Shown here: piece by piece, positions 7,996-15,805 of the stretch
How positions within the stretch are numbered: the stretch's first letter is position 1
How the letters are laid out: each line of letters opens with the position of its first letter
NCBI GenBank assembly: GCA_023701385.1
Contig: JAMPXC010000016.1
Span: forward strand, 1-61,158
Reading direction: 5' to 3'
DNA length: 61,158 bases
Origin: Pseudobdellovibrio sp.
GTDB lineage: Bacteria; Bdellovibrionota; Bdellovibrionia; Bdellovibrionales; Bdellovibrionaceae
The notes under the pieces: model-generated
The model's database searches: none
Told to the model about the DNA's origin: nothing
What the model saw: the letters and a program-made list of their open reading frames with translations, nothing else
Made by a program: the position numbers and the translations under genes

Positions 7996-9244
7996 GTTTA
8001 AGCTCGGATAAAATCTGACCCACTAGATAAAGTGAGCCGGTCACAAGAACCATATCGTTTTTCTTGACCGTGAGTGAATTTAATAACTCAATGACGTTAT
8101 CATTTTCACTTTCAGCTTTGGTGCGGTATTCATCTGGGTAATCCATAAGCCCGCGGCCTTTAAAAGGTGTCATTGTTAAATAAACTTTTGAGCGCGGAAG
8201 CGAAAACAACATCCGCAGCATTTCGTCGGCAGCTTTATCCTGACCGATACCGACAACTAAATGTAATTCATTCCAATCGTACGACTGAAGAAGCTGCACT
8301 AAACTTTGCACACCTTGAATATTATGATCTCCCGATAAATAAACCGGAGCTTCCATATGAGGCCATTTGATCTTTTGCATGCGCCCAGCCCACGGAATTT
8401 TTTCTAAACTATGCAAGTGATCTTGCGGTTCATAACCTAGTTCTTCAAACATCGTTAACGCCGTCATGATGTTTTCGCAAGCTCTGTGCCCTGGAATATT
8501 CACCATAGTTTTTCCCCACGGCGTTTGCAAAAACCAATGCGGTTCAAAGTCCTTATCAGCATGAATTGTTCCTGGCACGGCGGCGATCGCTTGCGAATTC
8601 GTCGCACTTAACACTTCAGAAAATAAGGCAAACACTTCGGCCGGCAACGGATGGTGTACGACTTTAGAGCCGTGTTTAATAATGCCAAATTTGTTTTTAG
8701 CGATTTCTAAAACAGTGTTGCCTAAAATATTTTGGTGATCCATCGCTAACGCCGTAATAATCGAATAACGATTCGGAAACACGTTAGTGGCATCATAGGT
8801 TCCGCCCAAACCCACTTCAAAAATCACATGGTCTAAATCATTCTTAGCAAAAAAATATTCAGCAGCCATTAAAGTTAAACTTTCAAAGTGTGTTAGCTCA
8901 TACTGCTGAATAACGTCGCGGTTATCCCAATAAAGCTGCACAAAATCTTTTTCAGAAATTGACTCGCCATTCACACGAATACGCTCTGTCGTCGTGATTA
9001 AATGTGGAGACGTATAAAGCCCTACTTTTTTTCCAGCAGATAATAAAAGCGTCTGCAAAGCGGCGCAGGTTGTCCCTTTACCGTTTGTTCCAGCCACTGT
9101 AATAATTTTTTCAGGAGATAAATTCAAAAACCAAGCCTTATGCTGCAAAGCTTGTTTTAGTTTTTCTAAACCAGGCATTGTCTTAGGCATAATGTTTAAT
9201 GCCTCTAAAGCTGTAACTACGTTTTGGTAAGTTAATGCATTCAT
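7988..9244 (-). CDS. folC: Dihydrofolate synthase / folylpolyglutamate synthase
   Basis: This 418-residue Mur-ligase-fold enzyme adds glutamate to dihydropteroate and then to folates. The P-loop V-A-G-T-N-G-K-G-T-T is near residue 52, and the D-H-Q-N-I-L-G-N-T segment that orients ATP and folate is also present. It is the last gene of the folB-folKP-folC operon: its ATG overlaps the stop of folKP by four bases (9241-9244), which points to translational coupling. Its end overlaps the end of the convergent regulator by 8 bases. Confidence 0.95.
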   Translation of the reverse strand: MNALTYQNVVTALEALNIMPKTMPGLEKLKQALQHKAWFLNLSPEKIITVAGTNGKGTTCAALQTLLLSAGKKVGLYTSPHLITTTERIRVNGESISEKDFVQLYWDNRDVIQQYELTHFESLTLMAAEYFFAKNDLDHVIFEVGLGGTYDATNVFPNRYSIITALAMDHQNILGNTVLEIAKNKFGIIKHGSKVVHHPLPAEVFALFSEVLSATNSQAIAAVPGTIHADKDFEPHWFLQTPWGKTMVNIPGHRACENIMTALTMFEELGYEPQDHLHSLEKIPWAGRMQKIKWPHMEAPVYLSGDHNIQGVQSLVQLLQSYDWNELHLVVGIGQDKAADEMLRMLFSLPRSKVYLTMTPFKGRGLMDYPDEYRTKAESENDNVIELLNSLTVKKNDMVLVTGSLYLVGQILSELKPR

Positions 9245-10530
9245 AATAAAGTCCGCTCTGTTAAAGCCTGCTTATTCTGTGCCACGTTGTGCACACGCAA
9301 ATACTGCGCATAGGCTTGATTGATGGCTTCCGTCACTAAAGCTGTTTCTGGATCACGCTCTGCGGCTGGTTTATCAGTTAATAGACTTAAAAACGATTTA
9401 CGCGAATAACCTAAGTAAATCTCTTCGCGAATACCGCCAAAACCTTCTAGATAATTTAAAATATCAACGCTCTGTTGGGGCGTTTTGCCAAAACCAATAC
9501 CTGGGTCAAAGATCATTCGCTCTGTCGAGATATTCTCCTGCGCAAAAATTTCTTTTTGTTTTACCCACCAGTCAGTCAAATAACTCCATAAGTCTTCGCC
9601 TTCTGGAATCGTTTCGCTTTTTACCGGTGGGACTGAGAACGAATGCATACAAATCGCTTTAGCATCTGTAAGCTTTAATAACTCACGCATCTTAGGCTGA
9701 CGAAAACCTTCAACATCATTTACATAATCAATACGATAGTTATTTAACACACGCGCCATTACTTCGGGTTTACGTGAATCAATCGAAATTTCAAAATCAC
9801 GTGCATAATCTTTTTTATACTTATTAAAGGTCTCTAATGTTGAAGCTAGGCGCTGATATTCAATTTCAGGATCGACAATCAAAGCCCCAGGGCGAGTTGA
9901 TTCCGCGCCGATATCGATGATTTCAGCACCATCATCTAAAAGCTTTCCTAGTTGCTTCAACGGAGATAACAAAACCCCATCACCCGAAAAAGAATCTTCG
10001 GTGATATTTAAAATCCCCGCCATCTTAGGCCACACATAAGTTTTAGAAACTTCAGTATGAAATGGGTGCGGCTTACGATGCATCCAATCCGGAACACTAA
10101 AAGGAAAATCAGGACGCAGCTCAAGTAATGGCAACAAAGCAAATGGACGATTTAAAATTTGCGCATGTGGAATATTTAACGATTCATTTTGCAGAGTAAA
10201 ATCCTGCACCCACAAAATATCGATATCAATTTTTCTTGGAGCCCAACGATCACTACCCGCTCGCCCTAATTTATGTTCAATCGCTTTAATATTTTGTAAT
10301 AATTTAAACGGTTCAAAATTTGAAACTTCTAATTCAACTGCTGAATTTAAGTATTTTTTATTCCAGGTAGAAGGGGCACTTTCAGGTAACAAAGCATCTG
10401 ACTCATAGATGCTAGCTACATTGATCACTGTAATTTGCGAGAGTTTTTTGATTTCGCTTAAAGCTAAACGAAGATGTTTAACAGGTTCAATGTTTGATCC
10501 AAGACCTAGAACTACACAGCGCTTTGACAT
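9241..10530 (-). CDS. folKP: Bifunctional HPPK / dihydropteroate synthase
   Basis: Two folate enzymes are joined in one 429-residue chain. Residues 1-150 are hydroxymethyl-dihydropterin pyrophosphokinase (start V-L-G-L-G-S-N, motif A-P-R-K-I-D-I-D-I-L). Residues about 165-415 are dihydropteroate synthase (G-I-L-N-I-T-E-D-S-F-S-G-D-G, E-S-T-R-P-G, and the C-terminal R-K-S-F-L motif). Together they activate the pterin and couple it to p-aminobenzoate, the sulfonamide-sensitive step. Fusions in this order are known in eukaryotes and in some bacteria such as Francisella and Chlamydia. The start overlaps folB by 19 bases. Confidence 0.95.
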   Translation of the reverse strand: MSKRCVVLGLGSNIEPVKHLRLALSEIKKLSQITVINVASIYESDALLPESAPSTWNKKYLNSAVELEVSNFEPFKLLQNIKAIEHKLGRAGSDRWAPRKIDIDILWVQDFTLQNESLNIPHAQILNRPFALLPLLELRPDFPFSVPDWMHRKPHPFHTEVSKTYVWPKMAGILNITEDSFSGDGVLLSPLKQLGKLLDDGAEIIDIGAESTRPGALIVDPEIEYQRLASTLETFNKYKKDYARDFEISIDSRKPEVMARVLNNYRIDYVNDVEGFRQPKMRELLKLTDAKAICMHSFSVPPVKSETIPEGEDLWSYLTDWWVKQKEIFAQENISTERMIFDPGIGFGKTPQQSVDILNYLEGFGGIREEIYLGYSRKSFLSLLTDKPAAERDPETALVTEAINQAYAQYLRVHNVAQNKQALTERTLL

Positions 10531-10886
10531 GTGAATTTGACCCCAGCTTGCAGTGACGGCACCGGCGGACGCATTTTCGTAGCTTCAGTGACAAGTTCAC
10601 CGGTAAAGCCATGTTTTCTTACCCAGTCAGTTAAATGCTGATGTGTAATGAAACAAACGTTCTCGATCAAATTAAATGAACGTGCTGTGGCTACTTGTTT
10701 AATGTGACTTACAAGAGCTGCGTAGTTGATCGCATCATCTAAGTTATCCGTCGCGCAACCTTTAACCGGTTTATCAAAATGCAAAGTAATATCAAAGTGT
10801 ACAGGTTGAAGTTGGGCCTGTTCTTCTTTAGTCACGCCCAGGCTCATGAAAACTTCGTAAGAATTAATTTTTAAAGTTTGTTTCAT
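10512..10886 (-). CDS. folB: Dihydroneopterin aldolase
   Basis: This 124-residue enzyme of the T-fold family cleaves dihydroneopterin to 6-hydroxymethyl-dihydropterin, the substrate of the HPPK half of the next gene. Visible signals are the N-terminal V-F-M-S-L-G-V-T segment, the A-I-N-Y-A-A-L pattern with its conserved tyrosine, and the N-L-I-E-N-V helix carrying the substrate-binding glutamate. GGAGC precedes the ATG. It is the first gene of the folate operon. With folKP and folC it covers the route from dihydroneopterin to polyglutamylated folate. Confidence 0.9.
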   Translation of the reverse strand: MKQTLKINSYEVFMSLGVTKEEQAQLQPVHFDITLHFDKPVKGCATDNLDDAINYAALVSHIKQVATARSFNLIENVCFITHQHLTDWVRKHGFTGELVTEATKMRPPVPSLQAGVKFTCQSAV

Positions 10887-10910
10887 GCTTCGCTCCGCAA
10901 ATAATTAAAA

Positions 10911-11744
10911 CTATTTCTTAATTCCAATCACGTAGGCAATCCAGCTTAAACAAGCTTCACCTTCGGTTACGCGGTCAAATTTACCGTTACCTGAACCATC
11001 GCGCTTAGAACCTTCCCAATAGATAGCCACATCGTCAAAACCTGCTTCAAGCATGATTTCTTTGATTTCAGGAATCGACCACATACGCCACTCATAAGTA
11101 AATACGTTCTTATAAAGTTTACCCTTATATCGAAAATGAATTCCAAAGTTGGCGTAGTTAGTTGCAGGATCAAAATCTTTTTGTTCCCAGTAATAGGTAA
11201 ATCCACTTCTAATAGGAATACGATCCTGCGAAGCGTCCGTACAAGCTGTGCCACCAAACATATCAACGATAAATAAACCTTTGCTATGCACAGATGAATA
11301 TACATTTTTAAAGTATGTCGTTAATGTTTTGCGATCTCTAAAAATGTAATAAGAAAAATTTGTCGCAGCAGCAATGTGTGCTTTAGGTAAACCCTTTTCA
11401 AGCACATTCTTTTTAATCAAGGCCACTCGTCTTTGTTGCTCAGGTTTAAGCTTAGCGATGTAATTTGCACGGCCATAGTTCATTGGCTCGTCATCAAGAT
11501 CTAAACCACAAGACGTATTGTCTTTATGAAGTTTAACCCACTCACAGCTAATAGCGCCGCCAGCACAGAAATCTTCACGTAAAGTAAGACCTTTTTTAGG
11601 AGCGCCAAAAAATTCTTTGTAGCGATCACGATAAAACTGCACGTCCCCTTCAGGAGACTGTACAGCGTTTAAGTAAAGATCGTATTTATCGAATGGCAGT
11701 TTACGTTGTCGTTTAGTCTTAGATGCTTTTTTCTTACTTGCCAT
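10911..11744 (-). CDS. Class I SAM-dependent methyltransferase, substrate unknown
   Basis: This 277-residue protein begins with a basic segment (M-A-S-K-K-K-A-S-K-T-K-R-Q-R-K) and then shows a Rossmann methyltransferase fold: an acidic/glycine motif I (E-D-F-C-A-G-G-A) near residue 58, and G-L-D-L-D-D for the ribose-binding acidic residue. It resembles proteins annotated only as class I methyltransferase. The ATG at 11744 is preceded by AGGA, which overlaps the stop of the dehydrogenase beta gene 8 bases upstream, so the two are probably co-transcribed. The substrate cannot be told from sequence. Confidence 0.8.
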   Translation of the reverse strand: MASKKKASKTKRQRKLPFDKYDLYLNAVQSPEGDVQFYRDRYKEFFGAPKKGLTLREDFCAGGAISCEWVKLHKDNTSCGLDLDDEPMNYGRANYIAKLKPEQQRRVALIKKNVLEKGLPKAHIAAATNFSYYIFRDRKTLTTYFKNVYSSVHSKGLFIVDMFGGTACTDASQDRIPIRSGFTYYWEQKDFDPATNYANFGIHFRYKGKLYKNVFTYEWRMWSIPEIKEIMLEAGFDDVAIYWEGSKRDGSGNGKFDRVTEGEACLSWIAYVIGIKK

Positions 11745-11752
11745 AAACAATC

Positions 11753-12808
11753 CTACGGAATCTCGCCGCAAATTTCTTTAATCGCCTCTGCGATTTCATG
11801 TTTCTGTGGAACGCTTGCATCTTCTAAGTTCGGATGTAAACCGATACCTGGAACATGTTTACCGGCGATCACGCGCGGACGGGCTTGCAATTCATAAAAT
11901 AATTCCTGAGTTACACGGTAAGAAAGATGTTCACCGAAGTTTGTCACTTCTGTGTCTTCATTCACACATAAGAATCTTCCCGTTTTTTGAACCGAAGATT
12001 TAATCATTTGCCAGTCGTAGGGGTAAATAGAACGTAAGTCGATCACTTCTACTGAATAACCTTCAGCAGCCAATTGATCAGCCACTTCGTTACAAAGTAA
12101 TAAATGACGGCCGTAAGACACAACCGTAATTTGGTTACCTTCACGTGTGATCTTACCTTTTCCGAACGGCACTAAGTATTCTTGAATTTTCGGCCAGTTT
12201 GCTTTCCAAGCTGAGCGATCACCAATCGGTGCATCGATCATGTTTTTTAATTCTTTTTCGTCGGCTGGTTCACCAGGAATTAATTCTTCACCACGAACGC
12301 GCATTAAGGCTTTGGGCTTTAAGAACATCGTTGGGTTCGGATCTAAGATACAAGATAATAATAAGCCGTAAGCATCTAACGGATTAGATGGCATAACCAC
12401 TTTCCATCCTGCTAAGCGAGAAGCCCAAGCATCGAATGAATGAGAGTGATAAACTGAACCACGAATACCAGCACCTACTGGAGTCATCACAGTCATTGGT
12501 AAATTGTACTGGCCATTAGTGCACCATAAAGTGTTACCCGCGATTTTTAATAAATCGATTGTATTAAAAATATAATCAGCGAACTGAATTTCAGCAACAC
12601 AACGATCACCCGTCATCGCAATACCCATGGCCATACCGATAATACCGCGCTCATCTAACGGAGAATTCCACGCTGTTTTAATACCTTGAGTTGCTGTGAA
12701 TACGCCACCTAACGGAGCGCCCACGTCTTGTCCGAAAACATCTTTAAGATCGTAGTTTGTTTCAGCGTAATGTAGAGCCATACGAATGGCTTGAGCCATA
12801 TTTGCCAT
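11753..12808 (-). CDS. 2-oxoacid dehydrogenase E1 component, beta subunit
   Basis: This 351-residue protein belongs to the transketolase-like beta family (pyruvate or branched-chain 2-oxoacid dehydrogenase E1 beta). The N-terminal M-A-x-A-I-R-M-A-L pattern, the D-V-G-x-x-G-G-V-F region, the E-I-Q-F-A-D-Y segment and the C-terminal V-E-V-I-D-L-R-S-I-Y-P motif are all present. With the alpha subunit it forms the TPP-dependent heterotetramer that decarboxylates a 2-oxoacid and passes the acyl group to E2. The start is set by TAATG, which overlaps the alpha stop by one base, with GGAG at good spacing. Whether pyruvate or branched-chain acids are used is not decided. Confidence 0.9.
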   Translation of the reverse strand: MANMAQAIRMALHYAETNYDLKDVFGQDVGAPLGGVFTATQGIKTAWNSPLDERGIIGMAMGIAMTGDRCVAEIQFADYIFNTIDLLKIAGNTLWCTNGQYNLPMTVMTPVGAGIRGSVYHSHSFDAWASRLAGWKVVMPSNPLDAYGLLLSCILDPNPTMFLKPKALMRVRGEELIPGEPADEKELKNMIDAPIGDRSAWKANWPKIQEYLVPFGKGKITREGNQITVVSYGRHLLLCNEVADQLAAEGYSVEVIDLRSIYPYDWQMIKSSVQKTGRFLCVNEDTEVTNFGEHLSYRVTQELFYELQARPRVIAGKHVPGIGLHPNLEDASVPQKHEIAEAIKEICGEIP

Positions 12809-13911
12809 TAGAATTTTCTCCAATCTGCGTTTTCGCTGCCAACGTAAGTGTGTTCCCAGATACTTTCTGGAGTTGGTACGCCTTCAGCACGTGCCGTTTC
12901 AGTGGCGCGCACGCCTTCCGCTTCAAAAGTCGCCCAGATTTCTTTAGCTTCAGATTCTTTTAATAATCCGGCTTTTAAAAGTTTCATTTCAAATTCTTTA
13001 ACCGGATCAACTTCATTTTGAATTGGATTTGCACCCGATGCTGATGAGTGACCGTATAAACGTGAAACCATCGCTTCAACAAAAGCAGGCTTTCCCGTTT
13101 TACGGATGTATTCCATGTCTTCTTTTAAAGTTAAGTAAACTTCTACAGGGTCATTACCGTTGATCACTTGTGATTTAATATTAAAGGCACGTGCGCGATC
13201 AGCGATAAATGTTTCGCCATGCTGGCCATCATAACAAGTTGAAATACCCCATTTGTTATTTTGCACCGTGATTAACATCGGAAGCTCTTGGCCTTTGCGC
13301 GAAGCTAAAATTAAAGACGATGCGAAATCACCTTCAGCAGTTCCCGCATCACCGCCTGTTACGATAGTGATTGCTTTTTTACCTGTACGCTTTTGCACGT
13401 GAGCTGTCCCACAAGCAATGGGGTACTGCACCTCTAACGGTGAAGTTACAGGTGCAATATTCCATTGAGGAATGACGAAGTGGTTTGAGAAGTTTCTTCC
13501 ACCAGTGTTCGGGTCAGTTGCACGGTTCATCATTAAACGAATTGAATCCGTCATGTCTAAACCCATCGCAATTAACGTTGGCGAACAACGGTAGTGTAAA
13601 TGTAAATAATCATACTCAGGGCCTTGGCCTTTTTTAGCCAACATTCCTAATGGAACTCCCCAAGCTTCTTCACCAGGTCCACCGATCCAGAAGAAAGATT
13701 CTCCGGCACGGTAGATTTTAATTAAGCGCTCTTCAAGAACTCGCGACTTCACCATGTGTGAATGCATCGTTAATAAAAGTTCTTTGCTTAATCCGCCAAA
13801 ATTAATTTTCGCGGGAGCTTTTGCTTTTTCTGTAGTTTTAGTTTTTTTGATCAGCAAAGCTTTGTTTGCTGAAGCAGACTTTTTTGAAGAAGAAACTGAC
13901 GTTTTTTTCAT
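12808..13911 (-). CDS. 2-oxoacid dehydrogenase E1 component, alpha subunit
   Basis: This 367-residue TPP-binding subunit carries the TPP/Mg motif G-D-A-G-T-A-E-G-D at residues 187-195, ending in N-N at 218-219, and the H-Y-R active-site region near 106-108. An N-terminal Lys/Ser/Ala-rich extension of about 36 residues comes before the fold. A TTG start 18 bases upstream is possible, but the ATG at 13911 is simpler; neither has a clear ribosome site. It is followed directly by the beta subunit. No E2 or E3 gene is adjacent. The 264-base gap to htpX (13912-14175) should hold divergent promoters; I see only small hairpins there. Confidence 0.9.
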   Translation of the reverse strand: MKKTSVSSSKKSASANKALLIKKTKTTEKAKAPAKINFGGLSKELLLTMHSHMVKSRVLEERLIKIYRAGESFFWIGGPGEEAWGVPLGMLAKKGQGPEYDYLHLHYRCSPTLIAMGLDMTDSIRLMMNRATDPNTGGRNFSNHFVIPQWNIAPVTSPLEVQYPIACGTAHVQKRTGKKAITIVTGGDAGTAEGDFASSLILASRKGQELPMLITVQNNKWGISTCYDGQHGETFIADRARAFNIKSQVINGNDPVEVYLTLKEDMEYIRKTGKPAFVEAMVSRLYGHSSASGANPIQNEVDPVKEFEMKLLKAGLLKESEAKEIWATFEAEGVRATETARAEGVPTPESIWEHTYVGSENADWRKF

Positions 13912-14175
13912 GCGAAAAAAATATAACAAAAAGGCTTACTTTATTCCACATTTAAAAGCGTCTTAAAGCGGTTCGGCACCAATTTGGAACCATGTCATTT
14001 TGATCAGCCTAAGGCTAACCCGTAATGCATTGCTTGCTCAGTCCGTTTGCAATTGCGCAGGACCCGACTTGACTCTAAACTATACGAACTCACCTTTATG
14101 GTAAGTTTGTCATACTGAAGGTGTGCCAATTGTTTAACAGTCGCGGTTTAATTTATACGCGCAGGAGAATCGAAA

Positions 14176-15057
14176 ATGAACTTTTTAAAGCGTTTTGGGA
14201 TGCTAATTTTAGTTAACGCCCTAATCATGATCACTATTAACATTATTCTTAATGTTCTAGGTGTTCAGCCCTACTTACAATCATACGGAATTAACTACGG
14301 CTCTTTAATGGCTTTCTGTTTGGTTTGGGGTTTTGGTGGTGCTTTTATTTCGTTAATGTTGTCGAAATTCATGGCAAAAATGATGATGGGTGTTGAAATC
14401 ATCGACCCAGATTCACGTGAACCTGAAGCCCAATGGTTAGTTCAAACGGTTTACCGTTTGGCCCGCAATGCAAATTTATCAAAAATGCCTGAAGTCGGCG
14501 TTTTTGAAAGTGAAGAAATGAATGCGTTCGCCACGGGCCCAAGCCGCTCTAGCTCTCTAGTTGCAGTTTCTACAGGGTTAATGCGCAAAATGAACAAAGA
14601 CGAAGTTGAAGGTGTGCTTGCCCACGAGATCGCCCACGTTGCCAACGGTGACATGGTGACAATGACTCTTGTTCAAGGTGTGGTGAATGCGTTCGGTATG
14701 TTCTTAGCCCGCGTGATTGGTCATATCTTATCTACGCAAGTTAAAGAAGAAAGCGCTCACGTTGTAAGAATGATCTCAACAATCATTTTAGATATTTTAT
14801 TTAACATCTTAGGTATGTTTGTTGTGGCTGCATTCTCTCGCTACCGTGAATACCGCGCCGATGCTGGCGGAGCTGCTTTAGGTGGCCGCGATAAAATGAT
14901 CCGCGCGTTACAACGTTTACAACATGAAACAGCGCCGGTTCCTGCTGAGCAACCTTTAGCGACTTTCCAAATTTCTGATCGTAGATCAAAATTGTTATCG
15001 CTATTAAGCACACACCCACGCTTAGAAGACCGTATCGCTAGATTACAAGCTGGCTAA
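14176..15057 (+). CDS. htpX: Membrane zinc protease HtpX
   Basis: This 293-residue M48 protease of the inner membrane takes part in quality control of membrane proteins with FtsH. Two N-terminal membrane segments (about 8-28 and 42-62) are followed by the zinc motif HEIAH (His150, Glu151, His154). Two further hydrophobic stretches follow, and then the third ligand, Glu, in the S-R-Y-R-E-Y-R-A-D region near residue 223. AGGAG lies 7 bases before the ATG. It is monocistronic and ends at a strong bidirectional terminator. Confidence 0.96.
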   Translation: MNFLKRFGMLILVNALIMITINIILNVLGVQPYLQSYGINYGSLMAFCLVWGFGGAFISLMLSKFMAKMMMGVEIIDPDSREPEAQWLVQTVYRLARNANLSKMPEVGVFESEEMNAFATGPSRSSSLVAVSTGLMRKMNKDEVEGVLAHEIAHVANGDMVTMTLVQGVVNAFGMFLARVIGHILSTQVKEESAHVVRMISTIILDILFNILGMFVVAAFSRYREYRADAGGAALGGRDKMIRALQRLQHETAPVPAEQPLATFQISDRRSKLLSLLSTHPRLEDRIARLQAG

Positions 15058-15096
15058 TCGGTGCCAGGCCTTTTTTGCTACAGTTATATTTGATTT

Positions 15097-15128
15097 AAAA
15101 GGAGAGTGAAAACTCTCCTTTTTTTATT
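15097..15128 (+). terminator. Bidirectional terminator, left member of a 32-bp inverted pair
   Basis: GGAGAG and CTCTCC arms are flanked by A- and T-runs. It can end htpX on the + strand and the flavoprotein gene on the - strand. The reverse complement of these 32 bases recurs without mismatch at 15750-15781. Confidence 0.92.
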
Positions 15129-15142
15129 CTTACAATTTCTGA

Positions 15143-15724
15143 TTAATTTTGTTTAAGCCCTAAAACTTCAACTTTATCTAACCAGCTTTTACGAAAGGAT
15201 TCTTTCGAAAGTCTGATCGGACCGATCGACGTCATTTTCACAGGTTTTACACCACAGAATTCTAATGTTAATTTTTTCACCGCGCGGTCTGAGGGCGAAC
15301 TATAAATTAAATAATAGTACCACGGCGGTTGATCCATCGTTGAAATAATGCGTGCGGTTTTTCCGGTTAATAACTTATCCCACCACACTGAGTTTTCGCG
15401 TTTTTTGAACGCAAAACCTGGCAATAACACACGATCGAAAAAACCCTTAAGTACCGCAGGAACAGCACCCCACCACACTGGATAAATCACCACGATATGA
15501 TCAGCCCAAGTGATTTTCTTTTGGGCGTCTAAAAGACACGGCTCTAAATCCGTGCGCTGACGGTAACCGTGCTGAAGGTTTAATTTAAAATCTAAATCAC
15601 CGACGAAAATTTCTTCAACGTGTGCGCCGGCTTTCAATGCGCCTTGTTTGTAAGCGGCATGAAGCGCGTGGTTGAAACTTTGTTTATCCGGATGGCCTTG
15701 AAGAATAAGAATCTTTTTTTTCAT
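15143..15724 (-). CDS. NAD(P)H quinone reductase-like flavoprotein
   Basis: This 193-residue protein has a flavodoxin-like fold of the Kef-ancillary/MdaB/NQO family. The FMN/FAD phosphate site is seen in L-I-L-Q-G-H-P-D at the N-terminus, and the family motif Y-P-V-W-W-G-A-V-P-A-V-L-K-G-F-F-D-R-V sits near residues 85-103. These enzymes reduce quinones or electrophiles with two electrons in the cytosol. An upstream in-frame start would add 16 hydrophobic residues, but would run into the terminator hairpin; the ATG at 15724 fits the fold. The gene stands between two identical terminators in opposite orientation. Confidence 0.88.
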   Translation of the reverse strand: MKKKILILQGHPDKQSFNHALHAAYKQGALKAGAHVEEIFVGDLDFKLNLQHGYRQRTDLEPCLLDAQKKITWADHIVVIYPVWWGAVPAVLKGFFDRVLLPGFAFKKRENSVWWDKLLTGKTARIISTMDQPPWYYYLIYSSPSDRAVKKLTLEFCGVKPVKMTSIGPIRLSKESFRKSWLDKVEVLGLKQN

Positions 15725-15749
15725 AACGAAGAAAGTATGACATACAGAA

Positions 15750-15781
15750 AATAAAAAAAGGAGAGTTTTCACTCTCCTTTT
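15750..15781 (-). terminator. Terminator of the tail-specific protease gene, right member of the inverted pair
   Basis: GGAGAG-loop-CTCTCC stem, followed by a T-run on the - strand, placed 25 bases after the stop of the S41 protease gene. It is the exact inverted copy of 15097-15128. Confidence 0.9.
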
Positions 15782-15805
15782 TCAAATCTTAATGTTTAAG
15801 ACTAA

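Noticed and set aside
13980-14060. Small inverted repeats upstream of htpX (GGTTC/GAACC, AGCC/GGCT) as another copy of the two-hairpin element.
   Set aside because: The linker ACCTTATTCT and the second GGCC hairpin are missing.
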